64,000 bases of DNA. It comes from CALKAL01 sp051846895 (GTDB taxonomy: Bacteria > Bacillota > Bacilli > Bacillales > Alkalibacillaceae). The position numbers and the translations under genes are program-made. The notes below the pieces were generated by a model. That model did not search any database. It worked only from the letters and a program-made list of their open reading frames with translations, and was not told the origin of the DNA. Location of the stretch: NCBI GenBank assembly GCA_051846895.1, contig JBPYCQ010000009.1, positions 62,001-126,000 of the forward strand, given 5' to 3'. Positions 26,749 to 34,433 of the stretch are shown piece by piece; within the stretch, counting starts at the first letter, position 1; each line of letters opens with the position of its first letter.

Positions 26749-27183
26749 CCAGTTTCACTTCCTTTCAGCTTTGGGATATTTGATGATGAGGAACTGTGGA
26801 TATTTTTGTCTAATTAAACAAAGCCTTATGTACATTTATCGACAAAATTCACAGACATGTGAATAATTCTATACAAGAGGTGTGAGTAACTATCCACATA
26901 TTATTCACAGCTTGTGGAAAAATATATTGTAAAAGATTACTTATCCACTATAAAAACATTATAATCATATCAAAATATGCTAGTATTTTCAATGGTTATT
27001 AAGACTTATCCACAATGCGAACATATTTGTCCATATTTTTTATCAACATATGTTGAAATTGTGGTTATCATGTCGAATGTGTTGTGGATTATTAAAATTG
27101 GAAATAATTTATCCATGTGGATTGTGGATATGTATAAAATATGTGATATAATACATATTGTTCTTAATATGAACGAATAGTAG
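26749..27183. other. oriC, upstream DnaA-box cluster between dnaA and rpmH
   Basis: Many DnaA boxes on both strands: tgtggatat (26795), tgtgaataa (26858), ctatccaca (26890), ttattcaca (26901), ttatccact (26941), a perfect ttatccaca (27006), tgtggatta (27083) and tgtggatat (27123). The stretch is strongly AT-rich and codes for nothing convincing. It corresponds to the second half of the bipartite Bacillus origin and also holds the dnaA promoter region. Confidence 0.88.
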
Positions 27184-27213
27184 TTGACATGTCACATTTA
27201 TTTTTTATATACT
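27184..27213 (+). promoter_or_regulatory. rpmH promoter
   Basis: TTGACA (27184-27189), 18-base spacer, TATACT (27208-27213), about 60 bp ahead of rpmH. Confidence 0.75.
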
Positions 27214-27272
27214 AATCTGGACTGTTTTTAGACGTAAAAGATCGATGTGTTTTATTTCAGGAGGTGTTTTTA

Positions 27273-27407
27273 ATGAAACGCACATATCAACCTAATAAAA
27301 GAAAAAGAAGTAAAGTACACGGATTTCGTGCAAGAATGAAGACGAAAAATGGACGTCATGTTTTAGCACGTCGTCGCCGTAAAGGGAGAAAAGTTCTTTC
27401 TGCTTAG
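27273..27407 (+). CDS. rpmH: 50S ribosomal protein L34
   Basis: A 44-residue, strongly basic protein starting MKRTYQPNKRKRSKVHGF and ending RRRRKGRKVLSA, the complete and nearly invariant L34 sequence. It has a strong AGGAGG RBS. It is too short for many gene finders. It is the first gene right of oriC and precedes rnpA, the conserved order in bacteria. Confidence 0.97.
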   Translation: MKRTYQPNKRKRSKVHGFRARMKTKNGRHVLARRRRKGRKVLSA

Positions 27408-27437
27408 GCCACTGATCATCATTCAGTGGTCTTTTTT
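27408..27437 (+). terminator. Terminator after rpmH
   Basis: Stem ccactga / tcagtgg plus flanking pairs, then a T6 tract. It partly separates rpmH from rnpA. Confidence 0.75.
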
Positions 27438-27555
27438 CACTTTATACAACTTTTTTATGTTGGGTAACTATCTATTGATTGTTTTAATAATGAATAGATA
27501 TGTACATAATGACATATGATGTTTTTGTAAATCATAGGTTTTTAATAGAGATTGG

Positions 27556-27906
27556 ATGATTTTTGTGAGAAAAGAATATAGAATTAAAAGAAATGAAGAT
27601 TTTCAATACATCATAAAAAAAGGGCAATCTTTCGCAAATCGCGAATTAGTTTTGTATTATATTAAGAGAGAGCAAGACCATTTTCGTGTTGGGTTGTCAG
27701 TAAGTAAAAAACTTGGCAACGCTGTTAAACGTAATCAAATCAAACGATATATAAGACATGCTTTTATTGAACTGGACGGCCAAATCAAACCGAATTATGA
27801 TTTTATTGTTATAGCTAGAAAACCGACAGCAAGTATGAGCTTTCATGAAGTTAAAAGAAGTTTAAGTCATCTATTAATGAAAACAAATATGTTTACAGCA
27901 AATTAA
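27556..27906 (+). CDS. rnpA: Ribonuclease P protein component
   Basis: The protein subunit of RNase P, 116 residues (113 if GTG 27565 is the start). The RNR signature GLSVSKKLGNAVKRNQIKRYIR and the N-terminal EYRIKRNEDFQ are clear. It assists the catalytic RNA in tRNA 5' maturation. Neither start has a strong RBS; the GTG gives the more typical N-terminus MRKEYRIK. Confidence 0.95.
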   Translation: MIFVRKEYRIKRNEDFQYIIKKGQSFANRELVLYYIKREQDHFRVGLSVSKKLGNAVKRNQIKRYIRHAFIELDGQIKPNYDFIVIARKPTASMSFHEVKRSLSHLLMKTNMFTAN

Positions 27907-27981
27907 TCATGGTCATTAAGGTTTAATAAATGCTAAAATGTTCTATAGAGTTGTTAAGAGGTAGTTAGGAGGAAATTGAAA

Positions 27982-28758
27982 GTGCGCAAAAATTTAATTG
28001 TCATCATTTCATTAATTGCAGTAACTGTTTTTCTATCCGGTTGTACTCAAATTAATGAACCAATTACACCTGAAAGTGAAGGATTTTGGAACCAATTTTT
28101 TGTCTATCCGTTATCGTTTTTAATTACATATATTGCTGAAACAATTTTTAATCATGGTTATGGATTAGCAATCGTAATTATTACAATTTTACTACGTACA
28201 TTAATTTTACCATTAAATATTAAGCAGTTAAAATCATCACAAGCGATGCAAATGATTCAACCAGAACTTCTTGCTTTAAGAGAAAAATATGCTTCAAAAG
28301 ATGCTACAACACAGCAAAAATTACAGCAAGAGACGATGGCACTATTCCAAAAGCATGGCGTCAATCCTTTGGCAGGATGTTTACCAATTATCGTCCAAAT
28401 GCCTATTTTTATCGCTTTATATCACGCAATTGTTCGTACAGAAGAAATTGAAAACTATAACTTCTTATGGTTTGAGTTAGGTTCACCAGACATTATTTTA
28501 GCGATCATTACGTTTGCAACAACATTTGCTCAACAAAAAATAATGATGTCCGGCATGCCAGCTGGGGCTAACCCACAAATGCAAGTTATGTTATACTTAC
28601 TACCAATCATGATTGGAGTATTTGCATTATTCTTCCCAGCAGCATTAGCACTTTACTGGGCAGTTGGTAACATATTTATGATGGTACAAACAATTTTTGT
28701 TCGTCGTCCAATGATGAAACAATTTGAACAACAAAACAATGGAGGATCGAAAAAGTGA
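27982..28758 (+). CDS. yidC: Membrane insertase YidC1 (SpoIIIJ type)
   Basis: A 258-residue YidC/Oxa1 insertase made as a lipoprotein: signal peptide with lipobox FLSGC (Cys21), then about five membrane segments, with LLRTLILPLNIKQLKSSQAMQ, FQKHGVNPLAGCLPI and FPAALALYWAVGN. GTG 27982 is nine bases after AGGAGG; TTG 27976 is an alternative. In B. subtilis SpoIIIJ is needed for late sporulation as well as general membrane insertion. The stop overlaps the jag start. Confidence 0.95.
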   Translation: MRKNLIVIISLIAVTVFLSGCTQINEPITPESEGFWNQFFVYPLSFLITYIAETIFNHGYGLAIVIITILLRTLILPLNIKQLKSSQAMQMIQPELLALREKYASKDATTQQKLQQETMALFQKHGVNPLAGCLPIIVQMPIFIALYHAIVRTEEIENYNFLWFELGSPDIILAIITFATTFAQQKIMMSGMPAGANPQMQVMLYLLPIMIGVFALFFPAALALYWAVGNIFMMVQTIFVRRPMMKQFEQQNNGGSKK

Positions 28759-29375
28759 GGGAAATAACGGCTAGTGGTCAAACAGTTGAAGAAGCTATTG
28801 AGAATGCTTTAAGTCAACTCGGTTTAACAAAAGAGCAAGTGTCAGTTGAAATTATTGATGAAGGTAAAAAAGGACTTTTAGGTGTATTCGGTTCTAAGAA
28901 AGCTTATGTTAAAGTACAGGAGAAATTAGACCTTGCTAAAATTGGTCATAAATTTCTTAGCGATGTCACTAAAGAAATGGGAATCGAAGCACAAATTAAT
29001 TTGACTGAAGCAGAGGGTGAAATTGTTTATGAATTAGTAGGTGAAAAAATGGGCCTATTAATTGGAAAACGTGGACAAACACTTAATGCTCTACAGTATT
29101 TAACACACCTAGCTGTCAACAAAAATCAGAATCAATCTTACACAACCGTTGTTGTCGATGCAGAAAATTATCGTCAAAGAAGAAAAGAGACTCTAATTGA
29201 TTTGGCACAAAAACTTGCACAAAAAGCAACAAGACTAAAACACGAAGTTAAACTTGAACCAATGCCTTCTTTTGAAAGGAAAATTATTCATACTGCTCTT
29301 CAAGACCATACCGATGTTTCTACTTACTCAGAAGGAAGAGATCCGAACCGTTATATTGTAATAAAACCGAATTAA
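28755..29375 (+). CDS. khpB: RNA-binding protein Jag/KhpB
   Basis: A 206-residue protein with Jag-N (about 1-50, REITASGQTVEEAIENAL), KH (about 80-150, GKRGQTLNALQYLTHLAVN) and R3H (C-terminal, ERKIIHTALQDHTDVSTYSEGRDPNRY) domains. It binds RNA, probably with KhpA. The GTG start overlaps the yidC stop (GTGA), showing coupling. A terminator follows, after which the conserved order is interrupted by a TetR/ABC cassette. Confidence 0.93.
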   Translation: MREITASGQTVEEAIENALSQLGLTKEQVSVEIIDEGKKGLLGVFGSKKAYVKVQEKLDLAKIGHKFLSDVTKEMGIEAQINLTEAEGEIVYELVGEKMGLLIGKRGQTLNALQYLTHLAVNKNQNQSYTTVVVDAENYRQRRKETLIDLAQKLAQKATRLKHEVKLEPMPSFERKIIHTALQDHTDVSTYSEGRDPNRYIVIKPN

Positions 29376-29379
29376 AATT

Positions 29380-29414
29380 AAACCTGACGAGTTATAGACT
29401 TGTCAGGTTTTTTT
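29380..29414. terminator. Terminator after jag
   Basis: Stem aaacctgac / gtcaggttt with a 13-base loop and T7 tail. It may also serve the convergent TetR gene. Confidence 0.82.
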
Positions 29415-29426
29415 AATCATATTTAT

Positions 29427-30008
29427 TTATTTTTCCTCGCCAAAAATTCCGTAGAAAAAAAGTTTAACTAGATCTTCTGTAAAGGGCAGAATATTTTTAT
29501 AAACCTCTTCTTTCTGCATATACTCGGTAAACATTTGTACGTAAATCATTATCGCTTCATTTGAAATCGATGTATCGATATATCCACTTTCTTTCCCTTG
29601 ATTAAAGAAGTTCATTAACATGGGTATAGATTTTTCTTGATAATTTTTTAACGCCCCTTTATTTTGTTTAAAATCTTCCATGATTCGGTTATAAATTTCT
29701 TCGTTAATTTGCTCTGCACCTGCTGCTTTATTGAAAGTGATCTGTTTAATTTTTTCTTTATAGTCTAAATCACTATTAATTATTCGATCATACTCCGCCC
29801 ATAATGAATCGACATAATAAGAGATAACCTCATCAATGAGTTGATCTTTATTTCCAAAATAATTATATATAGTCACTTGAGAGACTTGCGCTTCTTTTGC
29901 TATTTCAGAAATGGATACTTTTTTAATTCCATACTTCATAAATAATGATAAACCAGCCTGTAAAATATCATTAGATTTTTTTTCTTTTCTTCGTTCAAAT
30001 CCATTCAT
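29427..30008 (-). CDS. TetR/AcrR family repressor
   Basis: A 193-residue regulator with an N-terminal helix-turn-helix (ILQAGLSLFMKYGIKKVSISEIAKEAQVSQVTIYNYFGNKDQLIDEVI) and a divergent C-terminal ligand domain. ATG 30008 is eight bases after GAGGTG. It is divergent from an ABC exporter operon, and the shared intergenic region carries three copies of one 10-base half-site, so it most likely represses both and responds to a substrate of the pump. The ligand is unknown. Confidence 0.88.
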   Translation of the reverse strand: MNGFERRKEKKSNDILQAGLSLFMKYGIKKVSISEIAKEAQVSQVTIYNYFGNKDQLIDEVISYYVDSLWAEYDRIINSDLDYKEKIKQITFNKAAGAEQINEEIYNRIMEDFKQNKGALKNYQEKSIPMLMNFFNQGKESGYIDTSISNEAIMIYVQMFTEYMQKEEVYKNILPFTEDLVKLFFYGIFGEEK

Positions 30009-30064
30009 CAATGATTCACCTCAATGATTAGTTTAATAAAAATTATGTAATAAAACAATTTAAA

Positions 30065-30135
30065 TATTTCATAAACTATTGATAACATGAATAGCTTTGT
30101 ATATTATGAAATAAAATAGATAAAATATTTCATAA
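30065..30135 (+). promoter_or_regulatory. Exporter promoter with three putative TetR half-sites
   Basis: Promoter TTGATA (30079-30084), 17-base spacer, TATTAT (30102-30107). The 10-mer tatttcataa occurs at 30065-30074 and 30126-30135 and, inverted, at 30104-30113, where it overlaps the -10. The last two form an inverted pair downstream of the promoter. This is a good candidate operator for the divergent TetR protein. Confidence 0.7.
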
Positions 30136-30153
30136 TTTTAAGGAGAGTGGAGG

Positions 30154-31062
30154 ATGTCTATTCTTAAAGCAAATCAATTAACAAAGATGTTTGGTGACTT
30201 TAAGGCGTTAAATGGCGTAAATATTGAAGTGAATGAAGGAGAAATATTCGGATTCATCGGCCCAAATGGTGCAGGTAAATCAACAACGATACGTATCCTA
30301 TTAGGTATTTTAAAAGCGACATCAGGTTCAGCTGAAATCTTTGGTAAAGATGTTTGGAAAGAAGCTGTTGAGATCCATAAACAGATCGCCTATGTACCAG
30401 GTGATGTCAATTTATGGCCTAATCTAACTGGTGGGGAAGTCATTGATCTTTTCGTTAAACTTCGAGGTGGTAATAATAAGAATAAACGTGAAGAATTAAT
30501 AGAACGATTTAACTTTGATCCATCAAAGAAATGTAGTACTTATTCTAAAGGTAACAGACAAAAAGTTGCTCTAATCGCAGCATTCGCGAGTGATGCAAAT
30601 TTATATATATTTGATGAGCCGACGTCTGGATTAGATCCATTGATGGAAAAAGTCTTTCAAGAATTTGTATTGGAAGCGAAGAGTGAAGGTAAAAGTGTCC
30701 TCTTATCTAGTCATATATTATCTGAGGTAGAAAAGCTTTGTGATCGAGTGGGTATAATTCGTCAGGGACAGATTATAGAATCAGGTACATTAAATGAACT
30801 AAGGCATTTAACACGTTCTAATATGATCGTTCAGACTAAGAAACCGTTAAATCAGTTAGAAGCAATGAAAGGTGTTCACAATATTGAACAAAAAGGTGAG
30901 GAACTATTATTCCAAGTTGACACAGAACATTTGGATGGCGTCATCAACTATATTAGTGATAAAGGTATTATCAAATTTGAAAGCACTCCACCGACATTAG
31001 AAGATTTATTTATGCGACATTATGAGGAAAGTGATGCACCATCTGGAGGTGTATCATCATGA
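30154..31062 (+). CDS. ABC transporter ATP-binding protein (drug-export type)
   Basis: A 302-residue ATPase with Walker A GPNGAGKSTT, Walker B LYIFDEPTSGLDP and H-loop SSHIL. The signature is YSKGNRQK rather than LSGGQ, which is common in this exporter branch. A C-terminal extension of about 80 residues follows the core. It pairs with the next gene, overlapping its start (ATGA). A polyketide or peptide antibiotic exporter is likely; the substrate is unproven. Confidence 0.9.
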   Translation: MSILKANQLTKMFGDFKALNGVNIEVNEGEIFGFIGPNGAGKSTTIRILLGILKATSGSAEIFGKDVWKEAVEIHKQIAYVPGDVNLWPNLTGGEVIDLFVKLRGGNNKNKREELIERFNFDPSKKCSTYSKGNRQKVALIAAFASDANLYIFDEPTSGLDPLMEKVFQEFVLEAKSEGKSVLLSSHILSEVEKLCDRVGIIRQGQIIESGTLNELRHLTRSNMIVQTKKPLNQLEAMKGVHNIEQKGEELLFQVDTEHLDGVINYISDKGIIKFESTPPTLEDLFMRHYEESDAPSGGVSS

Positions 31063-32660
31063 CGCAAAATAATTTTAGTAAAATTGGTTTACTAATAAAA
31101 TTTATTTTACGTCTTGACCGAATACGGTTGCCTGTATGGTTATTTGGGATTTTATTTTTCACCGTTATTGTTCCACCAGCTTTTAAAGAGCTTTACCCAA
31201 CACAACCAGAGCGAGATACTATGGCAGAAACGATGAATAACCCAGCACTGATTGCAATGGTTGGACCGGCGGATTTATCAAATTATACAATTGGTGTTAT
31301 GACAAGTCATCAAATGCTTTTAATAACTGCGCTTGTTGTTGGGTTGATGGGTATTTTATTAATAACAAGACATACACGAGCAGATGAAGAAGATGGACGG
31401 TTAGAATTAGTTCGTTCTTTACCTGTTGGTAGATTATCTATGTTAAACGCTTCATTAATTGTTATAGTCGGTGCCAACTTATTATTAGCAATGATAACTG
31501 GTTTTGTTTTAGCTTCATTAGGTATTGAAGGTATGGATTTAGAAGGATCACTGCTATATGGAGCATCATTAGGTGTAACAGGTATTTTATTTGCTAGTGT
31601 GACAGCATTTTTTGCCCAACTAACTGAAAGCTCACGAGGAACGATTGGTTTATCCTTCGCGGTATTATTTGGTGCCTATTTTGTCAGAGCTGTTGGTGAT
31701 GTTAGCGTTGAAGCATTATCTTGGATATCACCTTTAGGGTGGATCCCGATGACTGAAGTTTATGCTAACAACCATTGGTGGCCAATTGGTTTAATGTTGA
31801 TTCTTTCGATAGGCTTTGTCATATTGGCGAATTATTTAAATTCCATTCGTGATTTAGGTGCAGGATTACTCCCGTCAAAAGATGGCAAAATACATGCGTC
31901 ACCTTTTCTTCAGAGTCCAATAGGTTTAGCTTTACGTTTGCAACGAACTGGACTCATCTCTTGGGCAATAGGGATGATTCTGTTAGGACTATCTTATGGA
32001 TCAGTCTTCGGTGATTTAGAATCGTTTTTTGAAGGTAATGAACTTTTAGTCCAAATGTTTGGTGGGGAAGATGGATATTCTTTTACGGATTCATTTATTT
32101 CTACTTTAATGGTTGTTATCGCTTTACTAGCAGCTGTTCCACCAATTATGAGTATGTTAAAGCTATATAGTGAGGAGAAAAAAGAGCGGATTGAACATAT
32201 TCTTAGTCGAGCAGTATCACGGACCAAGTTATTAGTTAGCTATTTAGTTATATCGGTGGTAAATGGATTTGTTATGCTATCATTATCAGCTATTGGATTA
32301 TGGGCGGCAGGTAATACAGTTGTTGAAGGTGGTTTAGACTTTTGGGGTATATATTATTCCGCTTTAACTTATTATCCAGCAATGCTTGTTTTAATTGGAT
32401 TAGCAGTAATAATTATAGGATTCAAGCCGAAATTAACTATCGTTATTTGGTTATATTTATTTTACTCTTTTATCGTTTTATATTTTGGAAACCTCTTTCA
32501 ATTATCTGATTGGATTGGTAAATTATCTCCTTTTGGCCATATTCCAGCGATGCCAGTTGAAGAATTTGAATTATTGCCTGTAATTATTTTATTGGTGATA
32601 GCTATTATGTTGATGATAGCTGGCACGATTGGTTATAATAGACGTGATATTAAAAATTAA
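31059..32660 (+). CDS. ABC-2 type permease, polyketide-antibiotic exporter (TnrB3-like)
   Basis: A 533-residue membrane protein with about 12 hydrophobic segments in two similar halves. Its opening (RLDRIRLPVWLFGI) and the early motif TMAETMNNPALIAMVGPAD fit the COG3559/TnrB3 group of putative polyketide-antibiotic exporters. It is coupled to the ATPase gene and ends at a terminator. This three-gene cassette separates jag from mnmE, which are neighbours in B. subtilis. Confidence 0.85.
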   Translation: MTQNNFSKIGLLIKFILRLDRIRLPVWLFGILFFTVIVPPAFKELYPTQPERDTMAETMNNPALIAMVGPADLSNYTIGVMTSHQMLLITALVVGLMGILLITRHTRADEEDGRLELVRSLPVGRLSMLNASLIVIVGANLLLAMITGFVLASLGIEGMDLEGSLLYGASLGVTGILFASVTAFFAQLTESSRGTIGLSFAVLFGAYFVRAVGDVSVEALSWISPLGWIPMTEVYANNHWWPIGLMLILSIGFVILANYLNSIRDLGAGLLPSKDGKIHASPFLQSPIGLALRLQRTGLISWAIGMILLGLSYGSVFGDLESFFEGNELLVQMFGGEDGYSFTDSFISTLMVVIALLAAVPPIMSMLKLYSEEKKERIEHILSRAVSRTKLLVSYLVISVVNGFVMLSLSAIGLWAAGNTVVEGGLDFWGIYYSALTYYPAMLVLIGLAVIIIGFKPKLTIVIWLYLFYSFIVLYFGNLFQLSDWIGKLSPFGHIPAMPVEEFELLPVIILLVIAIMLMIAGTIGYNRRDIKN

Positions 32661-32672
32661 ATTAAAATAATT

Positions 32673-32707
32673 TAAGCTGCTAGGTCAAACTAGTGGCTTA
32701 TTTTTTC
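32673..32707 (+). terminator. Terminator after the exporter operon
   Basis: Imperfect stem taagctgctag / ctagtggctta (tg/tg mismatch) with a 6-base loop and a T6 tract. Confidence 0.78.
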
Positions 32708-32734
32708 CTTAAAAATTAATGTGGAGGAATTGGA

Positions 32735-32890
32735 TTTGAACAATCTCAGCTCATGTTTGAACAAAATGACCGTAAGTTTGAACAAATGCACTAGCGGTTT
32801 GAACAATTATAACTCAAGTTTGAACAAATACACTTGGGATTTGAACAAATACCCCCCATGTTTGAACAATTCTATCCTACGTTAAAACCA
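32735..32890 (+). repeat. 21-bp-period array of tttgaacaa with 12-base variable spacers (array 1)
   Basis: Seven identical 9-mers tttgaacaa start at 32735, 32756, 32777, 32798, 32819, 32840 and 32861, each exactly 21 bp apart. A degenerate eighth copy (ttaaaacca) is at 32882. The 12-base spacers differ from each other. The preceding base is usually g and the following base a or t. In one plus frame the array is open from TTG 32736, eight bases after GGAGG, to TAA 32883-32885 as 49 codons of an L-N-N/K heptad; translation is unproven. It fills the gap between the exporter terminator and mnmE. Confidence 0.9.
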
Positions 32891-33009
32891 ACTCCACATT
32901 CATACAACAAATAATTACATTTATTAACAGTTCAACTATCTTTATTTTTATGCTAATATATGTTATTGTTTTTAGTTAGGAAATTAACTGATTGAAAGGG
33001 GTGAAGGTT

Positions 33010-34386
33010 ATGGAAACTGATACAATAGCTGCGATTTCAACGCCAATTGGAGAAGGTGCAATCGCTATTGTCCGCTTAAGTGGTGATGAAGCTTTAATGA
33101 TTGCTAATAAAGTTTTTCAAGGGAAAGATTTATTTGACGTCCCTTCACATACGATTCATTACGGACATATTGTTGATCCTGTCAATAATGAAAAAATTGA
33201 AGAAGTGATGGTTTCAGTATTAAAAGCGCCAAAAACCTTCACCCGTGAAGATGTCATTGAAATAAATTGTCACGGTGGAATGGTTTCAGTTAACCGTGTT
33301 CTTCATTTAGTTTTACGTGAAGGGGCGAGACTGGCAGAACCAGGAGAATTTACGAAAAGAGCCTTCCTCAACGGTCGAATTGATCTATCGCAGGCTGAAG
33401 CAGTTATGGACTTAATCCGTGCTAAAACAGACCGTGCGATGTCAGTTGCTTTAAAACAGATGGATGGTAGACTATCACAGCTCATTCGTAAATTACGTCA
33501 AGAGTTAATTGAAACAGTTGCCCATGTTGAAGTGAATATAGATTATCCTGAGTACGATGATGTTGAAGAAATGACACATGAGATGCTTGTTGAAAGAGCT
33601 CACTATGTGAAAAGTGAAATTCGTAAAATTTTACAAACAGCTAAACAAGGTAAAATTTTACGCGAAGGGATTGCAACAGCGATTATCGGACGTCCGAACG
33701 TTGGAAAATCTTCGTTACTTAACGTTTTAGCACAAGAAAATAAAGCGATTGTTACGGACATCCCAGGAACTACTCGGGATGTGATTGAAGAATATGTTAA
33801 CGTTCGCGGTGTTCCGTTAAGGTTGATTGATACAGCGGGGATACGTGAAACAGAAGATATTGTAGAAAAAATCGGTGTTGAGCGTTCAAGACAAGCATTA
33901 AAAGAGGCTGACTTAATTTTACTTGTATTGAATGGGAGCGAACCATTTACAAAAGAAGATGCCGCTTTATTTGAGGCTGCACGTGACCTTGATGTGATCG
34001 TTATTGTGAATAAGACAGATCTGCAACAACACATTGATATGGAAGCAGTAAAAAATGCTGCAAAAGACGCACCAATCATCGCTACGTCACTTGTTGAAGA
34101 AAAAGGTATTGATCAGCTTGAAGAAGCGATTGCGAATACGTTCTTTGAAGGCGAGATTGATGCTGGTGATTTATCTTACGTTTCAAACGTACGCCATATT
34201 CAATTATTAGAACAGGCTGAAGCTGCTCTTAATGAGGCGATTAATGGTATTGAAATAGGCATGCCTTTAGATTTAGTTCAAATCGATGTGACCCGAACGT
34301 GGGAACTATTAGGTGAAATTATTGGTGATAATGTACACGACTCACTCATTGACCAATTATTTTCACAGTTTTGTTTAGGAAAATAA
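33010..34386 (+). CDS. mnmE: tRNA modification GTPase MnmE (TrmE)
   Basis: A 458-residue GTPase with an N-terminal folate-binding domain, a helical domain, the G domain (GRPNVGKSSL, DIPGTTRD, DTAGIRE, NKTD) and the C-terminal FCLGK, whose cysteine is conserved. With MnmG it makes the 5-carboxymethylaminomethyl group on wobble U34 of some tRNAs. ATG 33010 follows AAAGGGGTG; a TTG at 32992 is in frame but lacks an RBS. mnmG follows 47 bp later. Confidence 0.97.
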   Translation: METDTIAAISTPIGEGAIAIVRLSGDEALMIANKVFQGKDLFDVPSHTIHYGHIVDPVNNEKIEEVMVSVLKAPKTFTREDVIEINCHGGMVSVNRVLHLVLREGARLAEPGEFTKRAFLNGRIDLSQAEAVMDLIRAKTDRAMSVALKQMDGRLSQLIRKLRQELIETVAHVEVNIDYPEYDDVEEMTHEMLVERAHYVKSEIRKILQTAKQGKILREGIATAIIGRPNVGKSSLLNVLAQENKAIVTDIPGTTRDVIEEYVNVRGVPLRLIDTAGIRETEDIVEKIGVERSRQALKEADLILLVLNGSEPFTKEDAALFEAARDLDVIVIVNKTDLQQHIDMEAVKNAAKDAPIIATSLVEEKGIDQLEEAIANTFFEGEIDAGDLSYVSNVRHIQLLEQAEAALNEAINGIEIGMPLDLVQIDVTRTWELLGEIIGDNVHDSLIDQLFSQFCLGK

Positions 34387-34433
34387 TGATTCGTGAATAT
34401 AAAAATTAAAAATCCAAAAAGGAGGTTATTAAC

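Noticed and set aside
26977..27180. Open frame in the upstream half of oriC
   Set aside because: It consists of DnaA boxes and AT-rich DNA, has no RBS, and the region is a known non-coding origin segment.
33303..34079. Leftward frames inside mnmE
   Set aside because: They overlap the well-conserved mnmE gene on the opposite strand and resemble no family.
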